Below, in pieces: positions 29,564 through 37,315 of a stretch of 64,000 nt of DNA. Numbering within the stretch: the first letter of the stretch is position 1; every line of letters starts with the position of its first letter. Where the stretch lies: contig NZ_CP094264.1 in the NCBI RefSeq assembly GCF_023614235.1, positions 3,844,001-3,908,000 of the forward strand, written 5' to 3'. Below the pieces are notes generated by a model. It made no database searches. It was not told the DNA's origin and saw only the letters and a program-made list of their open reading frames with translations. Position numbers and translations under genes: made by a program. The DNA comes from Streptomyces sp. MRC013. GTDB lineage: Bacteria; Actinomycetota; Actinomycetes; Streptomycetales; Streptomycetaceae.

Positions 29564-30509
29564 CCGCGGCCGTCCGCGACACGCGCGTGGCGAGCAACTC
29601 GTACAGCATTTCGTGGACCGGTGCGGCGCGGCCCGCCCGGTCGGCGAGGCGGACCGCGGCTCCGGTCCATGCGTCGAGTTCCGACGGCTTCCCCGCCAGG
29701 ATGTCCCGTTGCAGCGAGGAGGTCACCTCGGGCCGCTGCCGGTCCATGAGCCCTGTCGCCGTGTCCACGGCGTCCCCCGGCAGTGCGATCCCGAGCGCGG
29801 TCCCGGTCGCGTGGATCTCCCGCATGCCGGCGATCAGCATCCGCCGGGTGCCGGGGCGCGATCGCAGTTCGCCGACGGTGGCCCCGCCGGTGGCGGCTCC
29901 CAGGCTGCCGATCGGCACCAGCAACAGGAACTTCGCCCAGATGTCGACCCAGATGTCGCTCGGTTCCGTCGCCGTCACCGAGGCGTCACGGAACACCGCG
30001 CGCAACCGCTTCACCCGGTCGGACACGCTGCCGTCCCACTCGGCGAAACCGAGTGCGGAGGGGCCGCCCCCGTGCCTCACCTCGCCCGGACCCACCAGCG
30101 TGGCGACGACCTTGACGGTGCCGGGGAGCACCCGGCCGCGGCCGACCCCGGCCGCCACCCGCTCGGGGGCCTCCACCCCGTTCTGCACGGTGAGCACGGC
30201 GGTGTTCTCGCCGACCATCGGGCCCAGCGCGTCGACGGCCGCCGGCAGCTGCCAGGTCTTGACGCAGAGCAGCACGTAGTCGACCTCGCCGATGTCCCGC
30301 GGGTCGTCCGACGCCCGCGGGTCCGGCACGGACCAACCCCCTGGTCCACCGGTGACGCGCAGTCCCTTCCGCCTGAGCGCGGCGAGGTTCTCCCCGCGGG
30401 CCAGGAACCGCACGTCATGCCCGGCAGCGGCGAGCCGGCCGCCGAGGTAGCCGCCGACCCCGCCGACTCCCACCACGGCGATGCTCGGGCTGCCCGTTCT
30501 CCCGGTCAT
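29556..30509 (-). CDS. Ketopantoate reductase-family (ApbA/PanE) dehydrogenase
   Basis: 317 residues from ATG 30509 (GGGGAAGG directly upstream). The N-terminal NADP site is IAVVGVGGVGGYLGGRLAAAGHDV; VLLCVKTWQ, VLTVQNGVEAPE and the C-terminal SSLQRDILAGKPSELDAWTGA match the family, including the catalytic-Lys region (WAKFLLLVPIGSL). Reduces 2-oxo acids to 2-hydroxy acids with NADPH. In this cluster it is more likely to reduce the methylated indolepyruvate than to make pantoate. Its stop overlaps the next gene's start by 8 bases. Confidence 0.82.
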   Translation of the reverse strand: MTGRTGSPSIAVVGVGGVGGYLGGRLAAAGHDVRFLARGENLAALRRKGLRVTGGPGGWSVPDPRASDDPRDIGEVDYVLLCVKTWQLPAAVDALGPMVGENTAVLTVQNGVEAPERVAAGVGRGRVLPGTVKVVATLVGPGEVRHGGGPSALGFAEWDGSVSDRVKRLRAVFRDASVTATEPSDIWVDIWAKFLLLVPIGSLGAATGGATVGELRSRPGTRRMLIAGMREIHATGTALGIALPGDAVDTATGLMDRQRPEVTSSLQRDILAGKPSELDAWTGAAVRLADRAGRAAPVHEMLYELLATRVSRTAADG

Positions 30510-30564
30510 CCTTCCCCGTTCCCGAGCGACTCCGGCCCGGGCCACGCGTCCTTCCGCGTACCCG

Positions 30565-31779
30565 TCATCGCGGCAACCGCCCCCGCAGCCGCAGGGGGAG
30601 GGCCTCGAGACCCCGGCTGAGCGAACTGTCGGCGACCCAGGCGACCTCCTCCGGAGCCACTGCGAGCTCGAACCGCGGCAGTCGGCGCAGCAGCGTGGTG
30701 AACGCGACCTCGCCCAGGAGCCGGGCCAGTGGAGCGCCGATGCAGAAGTGCGTGCCGTGGCCGAAGGACAGATGGCGGTTCGGCGACCGGGTGATGTCGA
30801 AGCGTTCCGGATCGTCGTACACCTCGGGATCGTGCCCCGCGCCGGACAGCGACAGGTGCACGAAGCTTCCCTTGGGTATGTCCACCCCTCCGAGTCGCAT
30901 GTCCTCCGCCGCGACCCGCAGCGAGGCCCAGGCAGCGGACCCCTCGTAGCGCAGGATCTCCTCGATCGCCGAGGGAACCGTTGCGGGGTCGGCGCGGAGC
31001 ATCGCGAGCTGCTCGGGGTGGCGGAGCAACAGCGCCGTTCCGTTCCCCAGCATGTTGGCGACCGTTTTGTGCCCGGCGATGATCAGCAGGAGGATCGTCG
31101 AGAGCAGCTCGTCCTCACTGAAGACGTCCGCGTCCCTGGCTTTGACGAGCTCGCTCAGCAGGTCGTCCCGCAGATCGGTGCGGCGCTCGGCCGCCAGTTC
31201 GGTGAAGTAGGCCCGGAACTCGCTGCTCGCCCTCTTCAGGTCCGCTTCGGGGTGCTGGAACGGGTCCTGGCTGAGGACGTGACTCCACTCCTGGAACAGC
31301 GGCCTGTCCTCGACCGGTATCCCGAGGTACTCGCAGATGGTGATGAGCGGCAGCGGCAGGGCGAAGGCACTCAGCAGGTCGATCTCACCGGACTCCGGGA
31401 AGGCGTCGATGAGGTCGTCGACGATGTCCTGGATGCGCGGGCGGAGCCGGGCGACCGTTCCGGGCAGGAAGGCCCGGCTGATGGGCTTCTTCAGCCGGGT
31501 GTGCTTGGGCGGGTCGGCGAACCCCAGGTTGCCGACCACGAGGAGGCTGTTGTCCGCAGCCTTGTCCCGGTACGGGGCGGGCAGGTTCTCGATCTGCTTG
31601 GTGAGGCGCGAGTCGCCGAACGCCTGCTCGACGGTCTTGTTCCCGAGGACCGCGTACGCCCGGGCGCCGGGGGGGACGTCGATCCGGTGGACCGGGCACC
31701 TGGCCCTGAGTTCCGCGGTTGCCGCGTGCGGGGACGGCCCGGGGTCGGTGAAGAATTCTGAGGGAAGAATGTCCGGCAT
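30565..31779 (-). CDS. Cytochrome P450, probable C-S bond forming enzyme
   Basis: 404-residue soluble bacterial P450. The I-helix is IIAGHKTV (residues 233-240), the ExxR pair is E274/R277 and the heme ligand is C346 in FGHGTHFCIGAPLAR. ATG 31779 is used, 8 bases after the sulfur-carrier stop. The P450 CxnD closes the dihydrothiopyran ring of chuangxinmycin; this gene's neighbours make the same role likely here. A ferredoxin and reductase are not in the cluster and would come from elsewhere. Confidence 0.85.
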   Translation of the reverse strand: MPDILPSEFFTDPGPSPHAATAELRARCPVHRIDVPPGARAYAVLGNKTVEQAFGDSRLTKQIENLPAPYRDKAADNSLLVVGNLGFADPPKHTRLKKPISRAFLPGTVARLRPRIQDIVDDLIDAFPESGEIDLLSAFALPLPLITICEYLGIPVEDRPLFQEWSHVLSQDPFQHPEADLKRASSEFRAYFTELAAERRTDLRDDLLSELVKARDADVFSEDELLSTILLLIIAGHKTVANMLGNGTALLLRHPEQLAMLRADPATVPSAIEEILRYEGSAAWASLRVAAEDMRLGGVDIPKGSFVHLSLSGAGHDPEVYDDPERFDITRSPNRHLSFGHGTHFCIGAPLARLLGEVAFTTLLRRLPRFELAVAPEEVAWVADSSLSRGLEALPLRLRGRLPR

Positions 31780-31787
31780 GGTGATTC

Positions 31788-32123
31788 CTAGGCTCGTGCC
31801 GTTTTGCTGCCGCCTGCCACCGCCGGGACTATCCACACCACGTCTTGGTTCTCGACTTTCGTTTCGAGGCCGTCGAGGTCCCTGATGTCGCTGTCGTTCC
31901 GATAGACATTGACGTAGCGCTTCACGGACCCCTCCGGATCCATAAGCCGTTCAAGCGCACCGGGGCAGGATCCGTCAAGTCCGACGAGCACCTCCCGGAT
32001 AGTGCCGCCCTCGACGGCTATCTGTCGCTGTCCGCCGCTCAACGCATGGAAGGCTGCGGGGAGTCTGATGGTCACCACGGGTAGCGGAAGGCTCTTGCTG
32101 ACACCCTGCGAGATGTCGGGCAT
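31788..32123 (-). CDS. Ubiquitin-like sulfur carrier (ThiS/MoaD/CysO type) with capped Gly-Gly
   Basis: 111 residues with the beta-grasp fold of MoaD/CysO: VTIRLPAAFHALSGGQRQIAVEGGTI, RYVNVYRND and DVVWIVPAVAGG. The Gly-Gly pair (104-105) is followed by six extra residues, SKTARA, so it must be cut before the C-terminal glycine can become a thiocarboxylate. A JAMM-domain protein is encoded 51 bases upstream, the arrangement known for CysO/Mec+, QbsE/QbsD and Cxm4/Cxm3. AAGGAGG ribosome site upstream. The activating E1-like enzyme (MoeZ/ThiF type) is not in the window. Confidence 0.88.
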   Translation of the reverse strand: MPDISQGVSKSLPLPVVTIRLPAAFHALSGGQRQIAVEGGTIREVLVGLDGSCPGALERLMDPEGSVKRYVNVYRNDSDIRDLDGLETKVENQDVVWIVPAVAGGSKTARA

Positions 32124-32174
32124 ATCTCATCCTCCTTGGGTGGCCCCTCTTGTTTCGCCCTGCGGGCGCCGCAC

Positions 32175-32894
32175 TTACCGCTGGGACGGCGATTCGATAT
32201 CGAACTCGCCGCGGATCGCCGCCGGAATCCGTATGTCAAGGCTTTCGAATTGCCCCGCACCGGGCCTCCAGCCCGCCACTCGGTGCACCATGCCGCCACT
32301 GCTGTCGCCGCCGCGGATGTACCAGATGATGTTCACCGGCCAGCATGACTGGCGGAAGAGGTACTCGTCCATCCTGGTCGGGTTTTCGCTGAGTTTCTGG
32401 TAGCGCTCGTGTGGCGGGCCGATTTCATGCCAGTTCGGATGCGAATGTATGGACCCCATAAGCTCCAGACCTCTGGCGTACTGCTTCTTGATCGCCTGTA
32501 GCACACCCTTTTCGTCGCACCAGAAACCTCGCCCCGGGTTCCGGTACACATCGCCGAACCGTGGGATGATCGTCTTTTCGAACTCGGCCATGACGCTTTC
32601 GTCGCTGCCGCGGACGTTTGTCACGAATTCGATGTCGCTGATGCTTATCTCGACGCCGTCCGACTGCCCGAACAAAAGACCCGAGGCGCGCGGCAGGTGG
32701 GCGGGGACCCCGTTGCCGTCGCGACTGTCCAGACACTTCTGGTACTCCTGCACGGCATTGCTGACGAAATGCCTGGTGGGTTCGGCTTCGAGGCGGGCGG
32801 TCGCCGGAAGATCACCGAAAAGCGCTGCGCCGCCTGCTCTGCCGGCCGCCGTGCCGAGATCCGTGGTGCGAGCCGCGCGTTGAGAATTTTGCAT
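32175..32894 (-). CDS. JAMM/MPN-domain protein, probable carrier protease and sulfurtransferase
   Basis: 239 residues. The zinc motif His-Ser-His-Pro is at 150-153 (GSIHSHPNWHE). The usual Ser and Asp of the JAMM motif are not at the standard distance; the nearest Asp is D176 (TRMDEYLF), so the loop is longer. In chuangxinmycin synthesis the homologous Cxm3 acts as a deubiquitinase-like sulfurtransferase on carrier Cxm4. Here it would trim SKTARA from the carrier and pass sulfur to the indole substrate. ATG 32894 has GGAGG upstream. First gene of the minus-strand operon. Confidence 0.8.
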   Translation of the reverse strand: MQNSQRAARTTDLGTAAGRAGGAALFGDLPATARLEAEPTRHFVSNAVQEYQKCLDSRDGNGVPAHLPRASGLLFGQSDGVEISISDIEFVTNVRGSDESVMAEFEKTIIPRFGDVYRNPGRGFWCDEKGVLQAIKKQYARGLELMGSIHSHPNWHEIGPPHERYQKLSENPTRMDEYLFRQSCWPVNIIWYIRGGDSSGGMVHRVAGWRPGAGQFESLDIRIPAAIRGEFDIESPSQR

Positions 32895-33734
32895 GCGTGC
32901 CGTTACCTCCCCCTCCGGTTTCCTCGCCAAAACATGCGGGACAGACGGGCCGGGCTTCTCCGCGTTCCGTGCCGGCGGTGACGCCGAAGCGGGCGTCGAA
33001 CTGGGCGGACGCATCGCTCCCGAAAAGCCGCACAAGGGTCATGGCGGCCTGGTGGAAAAAGACCGTCAGCCGTCGGCGGCCCTCCGGTCCGCACCTTCGG
33101 GTACCGATGGGGTCCTCCGGTCGGGGAACCGGGAGAATCGGGGCGCCGGCATCGACCCCGATTTCTTCGCGAGGCTGCTGGTCACGGCCGTGCCTCCGCT
33201 TCGGAGGAGACCTCCGCGTTCGCGGCGTGAAAGAACGTGGGCTTATTTTACGGGGTGTGATCCGGAGCTTCCGCGACTCCGTGCCGCGAAAATCCAGACA
33301 TAAACGCCGGTGGCTCCAATCGATATTTCAGGCGGCCTCTCGTGTTGCGTGCGCCTGCGGCAAGTGCGCGGCAGGCAAAACTTTCCCAGTCGGTTATTCG
33401 GTCGTCAAGGCACAGAACTGGTCATCCGACCGACCGCGATCTTTCGTGGCGGTCCGCCGGTTGATCCGGCGGGCCGTTTCGGCTTGCAGGGGCCCGGGTG
33501 GGCCGGGTGCCCGGCTGCCGCACCGGATCCGGTTCCGCGCGGCCTCGTGCGGGGTCAGGTCGCGCGGTCCGGTGGCGTGGGCGGCGCGGAGTCCGCAGCC
33601 GCCCACCGCCGGCGCGTGCCCGGACGCGGCCCGGCCGGGAGCCGGGAGCCCGGACGGCGCTGTTCCGCGAGCACCTCCGCGGCGCCTAACATCGCGGTGC
33701 CGGACCTTCCGGCCCCAGGACTCCGGGAGGAGAG
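32895..33734. other. Upstream region of the cluster, no firm gene
   Basis: About 840 bases at lower G+C than the core genes. It should hold the operon promoter, but no clear -35/-10 pair was found. A 76-codon minus-strand ORF (32812-33042, with a CPAC motif) overlaps the JAMM start and is not accepted as a gene. Confidence 0.4.
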
Positions 33735-33941
33735 ATGGCGCGTTCCCGAAAAGCCCCGTCCCGGCCCCTGATCGGTTTCCTCACCCTGCTGGTGCTGCTG
33801 TTCCTCTGGTCGTACCAGGCCGGTGCGCTGGCCGCGAAGGTCGCGCCCGGCCTCCGCCCCGGCGGGCTGGAGACCGGAGTCGGGCGGGAGGACCCGCCCG
33901 TCCCGGGGGCGGCGGGCACGGCCACGGCACCTGAGCGGGGC
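33735..33941 (+). CDS. Possible small membrane or secreted protein, 3' end unclear
   Basis: ATG 33735 has a strong GGAGGAGA ribosome site. The product starts MARSRKAPSRPLIGFLTL, then a hydrophobic helix (about residues 12-34) ending SYQAGALAAK. After about 65 codons the frame turns Pro/Arg-rich and runs antisense through the next gene, so the real protein is short or frameshifted. Function unknown. Confidence 0.3.
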
Positions 33942-34084
33942 CGCCGGCGCCGCGCGACCACCGCCGGCGGCGTCGTCCTCCCGCCGCGCCGCGCCGCGCG
34001 GTGCCCGGGCGGCCGCACGGCGACGGGCACGGTGGACGCCGGAGCGACCGGCCGCCGGCAGCGGGACCCGCCCGTGCCCGAGGC

Positions 34085-34138
34085 CCCGGGACCGGACGAT
34101 CCCGGGACCGGACGATCCCGGGACCGGACGATCCCGGG
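34085..34138. repeat. 16-bp tandem repeat
   Basis: Three perfect copies of CCCGGGACCGGACGAT (34085-34132) plus CCCGGG. Each copy carries a palindromic CCCGGG. It lies about 95 bases beyond the stop of the next gene. Confidence 0.9.
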
Positions 34139-34232
34139 TCCCCGGTCCCGGGGTTCCTCGCCGGTGGACGGCGCGCCTCCACCGGTCCGTGCGCGGTCCG
34201 CGCGCCCCGGGAGGTGCCGGTGGTGCGCGGTG

Positions 34233-35672
34233 TCACCCGTGTTCGGGGTCGAGGAGGCGGGCGAGCGTCCGGCGGACGCCCGGCTCGGGCCCGGAGGCGA
34301 AGCACAGCGGCTGCCCCTCCGGGGAGAGCCAGTCGAAGAGGCCCGGTGCCCCGCCGTCCGGTTCGAGCAGGACCGGCGCGGAGCCGGGATCGTGGACGAG
34401 GGTCTCCGCCAGGGACGCGAAGGTGACGGGTCCCTCCGCGGGCACCCGGGCCGTCACGTGCTGCGAGAGCTGCCCGCCTCCCCCGGGGCCGAGGGTGAGC
34501 AGCGCCGGCACCTCCGGCCGGTCCGTCTTCTCGTGCACGGTCAGCCGCACGGTGTGCGGGCCGTCGGCCCGTCCCGGGGCCTCCCGGTCGGCCCGTGCGA
34601 TCGCGGTGTACCGGGCGGCCGAGGCGCGCCCCATGGCCAGGGCGAACGCGACGGCGTCCTCCAGCACCTCCGGCCGGTCGCCGAACACCCCCGCCCAGCG
34701 GGCCCGTACGGCGGGCGACACCGCGCACGTCACCGCCGCCCGGACCAGCAGCGGGGTGCGGTCCCGCGGCGATTCGCGCAGCCACCGCGCGACGTGCGGC
34801 GCCAGGTGGACACCGTGCGGCGCCCCGCCCCGCGCCGCCTCGGACAGGACCCGCGGCCAGTCGACGTTGAAGAGCATGACCGGCATCTGCGCGGCGACGT
34901 CCTCGTCGGTCAGCGCGGCGAGCCGCCGGCGCACCCGCTCCTCGTGCGCCTCCCGCTCGGCGGGGTCGGACCGCTTGGCGGCCGCGAAGTCCCGGAAGTC
35001 CACCACCCCGGGCCCGGCCAGGGCTTCGGCGATGCGGCCCCGCTGCGCGTCGTACTCCAGCAGCGGCCCGGGCTCGGCGAACAGCGCCGCCGCGAACCGG
35101 TTGCCGCCCGAGTACACCGTCATGCCGATCCGCCCGTCCCCGGCCAGCTCCCGGGCGGCCAGGACCAGGGCGGCCAGCCGGCCCACCGCGTACACCTCCG
35201 CGAGGTCCGCCCACCGGCCGGCCGTCTTCAGTCCGCCGACCTCCCGCTTGGGCTGCCCCCAGGCCAGTTCCAGGCGCGGCGGCTCGTCCGCGGACAGGGC
35301 CCCGGTCACCCGGCGCTGGAGCGCCCGGGTGTCCAGGCGCTCGGCGTTGGCGCTGACCCGGCGGTCGCGGAACAGCTCCGCGACGAGGGCGGCGCGCCGG
35401 TGCTCCGGGTCGTCTAGCCCGTCGTACGGGGCCCCGCCGGACGGCGGGGCCAGGCTGTCGCGGCAGCGCCGGACCAGGGCCTCCGCCCGCCGCCGCACGC
35501 CCTCGCGCCAGCGGGGCAGCAGCTCGTCCCGCAGCCGGCGCGACGTCAGCGAGAGGGCCGGTCCGGAAGGGGACGGGAAGAGCGGGACCGCGTCGGGGCT
35601 CTCCGCGAGCAGCGCGGGCAGCCCGCTGCCGCTCACGATCCGGCCCGGTCGGTAGGGCGGGGTGGTGGTCAT
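34233..35672 (-). CDS. Isonitrile synthase-like protein (PvcA/Dit1 family, tentative)
   Basis: 479 residues from ATG 35672. The middle region, LAWGQPKREVGGLKTAGRWADLAEVYAVGRLAALV then IGMTVYSGGNRFAAALF, resembles the PvcA/Dit1 pattern (Pro-Lys-rich start, PDxxE helix, then TI-SDG-FsDL). This family makes isonitriles from Tyr or Trp with ribulose 5-phosphate. No 2-oxoglutarate oxygenase partner is adjacent. The assignment is by eye only. It lies 1.3 kb from the cluster's first gene, on the same strand, and may or may not belong to it. Confidence 0.45.
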   Translation of the reverse strand: MTTTPPYRPGRIVSGSGLPALLAESPDAVPLFPSPSGPALSLTSRRLRDELLPRWREGVRRRAEALVRRCRDSLAPPSGGAPYDGLDDPEHRRAALVAELFRDRRVSANAERLDTRALQRRVTGALSADEPPRLELAWGQPKREVGGLKTAGRWADLAEVYAVGRLAALVLAARELAGDGRIGMTVYSGGNRFAAALFAEPGPLLEYDAQRGRIAEALAGPGVVDFRDFAAAKRSDPAEREAHEERVRRRLAALTDEDVAAQMPVMLFNVDWPRVLSEAARGGAPHGVHLAPHVARWLRESPRDRTPLLVRAAVTCAVSPAVRARWAGVFGDRPEVLEDAVAFALAMGRASAARYTAIARADREAPGRADGPHTVRLTVHEKTDRPEVPALLTLGPGGGGQLSQHVTARVPAEGPVTFASLAETLVHDPGSAPVLLEPDGGAPGLFDWLSPEGQPLCFASGPEPGVRRTLARLLDPEHG

Positions 35673-35974
35673 GTCGCCAGGTCCTCCAGCGGTCGGGGAA
35701 GGTGCCGTCGGGCGGGGGGCGCCGGGTCGTTGCGGGTGCGCGGCGGTCGCCCCCTCCCTCCCGCGGGGGCGGTGACGGCGGCGCGACCGGCCGCGCCGCG
35801 GGACGGCACGGAGCGGGGCGGGCCATCCTGAAGAGCGTAACTCCCTTATGTGACAGGGGCGTTGACGGAACACGCGGAGGGCGCCGTGGCGGATCGCGGT
35901 CCGTCCGTCACGGCCGCGGGGTCCCGCCGCGCGGGGCGGATCCCGCGCCGGCCGGCGCGGCGGGCACCGGCGCC
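35673..35974. other. Gap with no gene seen
   Basis: About 300 bases between the carboxyltransferase stop and the isonitrile-like start. It should contain that gene's promoter; AACTCCCTTATGTGACAGGG at about 35839-35858 is the only A+T-richer spot. Confidence 0.35.
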
Positions 35975-37315
35975 TCACACGATGCCGCGCACGACCCCCA
36001 GCTCCACCAGGTCCTGCGGGCGCAGCCGCAGCTGCCCGGCGGTGCGCGGGACCTCCTCCGGCGGGCGCTTCAGTATCGCCGCGGCCGACTCCGGGGCGAT
36101 CACCGAGAAGTAGCCGTCACGCGCCACCCAGGTGTTGCCGGCCGCCGCCAGCGCCAGCGCGCCGCCCGAGCCGCCCTCCCCGACGACCAGCGTGGTCACC
36201 GGCACCCGCGCCCCGGCCACCGCCGCGAACACCTCCGCGACGGCCGCGCCCGCGCCGGCCCGCTCCGCCTCCGCGTCGTTGGCCGCGCCCGGTGTGTCCA
36301 CCAGCGTCAGCACCGGCAGGCCCAGCCGGTCCGCGAGCCGGATCACCCGGGCGGCCGTGCGGTACCCGGCCGGCCGCGTCGCCGTACCGCACTGCGCCGC
36401 GTACGCGACGCCGTACCCGCCGCGCAGCCCCACCCCGCACAGCATGCCGGGGTCCGTGCCGCCGCACCGGTCGCCGACCAGCGGCAACCGCTCCTCGAAG
36501 TACGCCTCCAGATACGCCTGCGCGCGCGGCCGCGCCGCGTCGCGCGCCCGCCGCACCGCCTCCCAGCCGCTCTCCGGCAGTCCGCCGGCGCCGCCCGGGA
36601 GCGTCGGCGGGGGCACCGTGCCGGGCGCGGGCCGGGTCAGCGCGGCGAGCCAGTGCCCCAGCGCCGCGCGGAGTCCGCCGGCGGGCACCACCGCGTCGAC
36701 GTGGCCCGCCGCGAGCTGCCCCTCCGCCGTGTACGCCGACGGGTCCGCGTCCGCGGGCCGCACCCGCGCCCCGGCGAACCCGACCTGCGCGCCGGGCAGC
36801 GCCAGCACGACGTCCGCGCCCGCCCCGACCGTCGCCCAGCCGCCCCCGGTCGCCGGGTCCCGCAGCACGGAGACGTGCGGCACGCCCGCCTCGCGCAGCA
36901 GCACCGACTCGCGGGCCACCCGCTGCAGCTGCGTCAGCGCGACCATGCCCTCCTGCATTCGGCTGCCGCCCGTCGCCACCAGGGAGATCAGCGGCACGCG
37001 CCGCTCCCGCGCCAGCCGGTACGCGGCGCACAGCCGGTCCCCGGCGCGCTCGCCCAGCGACCCGCCGAGGAAGCCGAACTCGAACGCCAGCACCGCGCAC
37101 CGCGTCCCCGCCGCCTCCGCCTCGCCGAACACCACGGACTCGCTCTCGCCGGTCCGCTCCGCCGCCCGTGCGCGCGCCGCGCCGTACCCCTCCCACGCCA
37201 GCGGGCCGTCCGGCGCCGCGGGGGAGCCGGGCGGGGGCGGGGCGTGCTCCGTGAACGCGTCCACCGCCAGCGCGATCGCCGCGCGCGCCGTCGGCCGGGC
37301 CGCCGCCTCAGCCAC
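35975..37315 (-). CDS. Acyl-CoA carboxylase carboxyltransferase (AccD/AccA-like)
   Basis: 446 residues containing both halves of the carboxyltransferase fold. The N half has FEFGFLGGSLGERAGDRL and SGGSRMQEG-type motif (ATGGSRMQEGMVAL); the C half has LVDTPGAANDAEAE and VGEGGSGGALALAAAG. It would transfer carboxyl from biotin-BCCP to an acyl-CoA. Its start overlaps the matB stop by 8 bases, suggesting joint supply of malonyl-type extender units. No biotin-carboxylase gene is adjacent. Confidence 0.85.
   Translation of the reverse strand: MAEAAARPTARAAIALAVDAFTEHAPPPPGSPAAPDGPLAWEGYGAARARAAERTGESESVVFGEAEAAGTRCAVLAFEFGFLGGSLGERAGDRLCAAYRLARERRVPLISLVATGGSRMQEGMVALTQLQRVARESVLLREAGVPHVSVLRDPATGGGWATVGAGADVVLALPGAQVGFAGARVRPADADPSAYTAEGQLAAGHVDAVVPAGGLRAALGHWLAALTRPAPGTVPPPTLPGGAGGLPESGWEAVRRARDAARPRAQAYLEAYFEERLPLVGDRCGGTDPGMLCGVGLRGGYGVAYAAQCGTATRPAGYRTAARVIRLADRLGLPVLTLVDTPGAANDAEAERAGAGAAVAEVFAAVAGARVPVTTLVVGEGGSGGALALAAAGNTWVARDGYFSVIAPESAAAILKRPPEEVPRTAGQLRLRPQDLVELGVVRGIV

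Noticed and set aside
32812..33042. A 76-codon ORF with a CPAC motif before the JAMM gene
   Set aside because: It overlaps the JAMM start, has a His/Arg/Ser-rich end and no clear ribosome site.
33735..35417. A 560-codon plus-strand ORF
   Set aside because: Only the first 65 or so codons look coding; the rest is antisense to the isonitrile-synthase-like gene and is Arg/Pro-rich.
22000..36000. Attachment-site repeat of the tRNA 3' end
   Set aside because: No second copy of the T-arm/acceptor sequence was found by eye in this range; a computed search was not possible.
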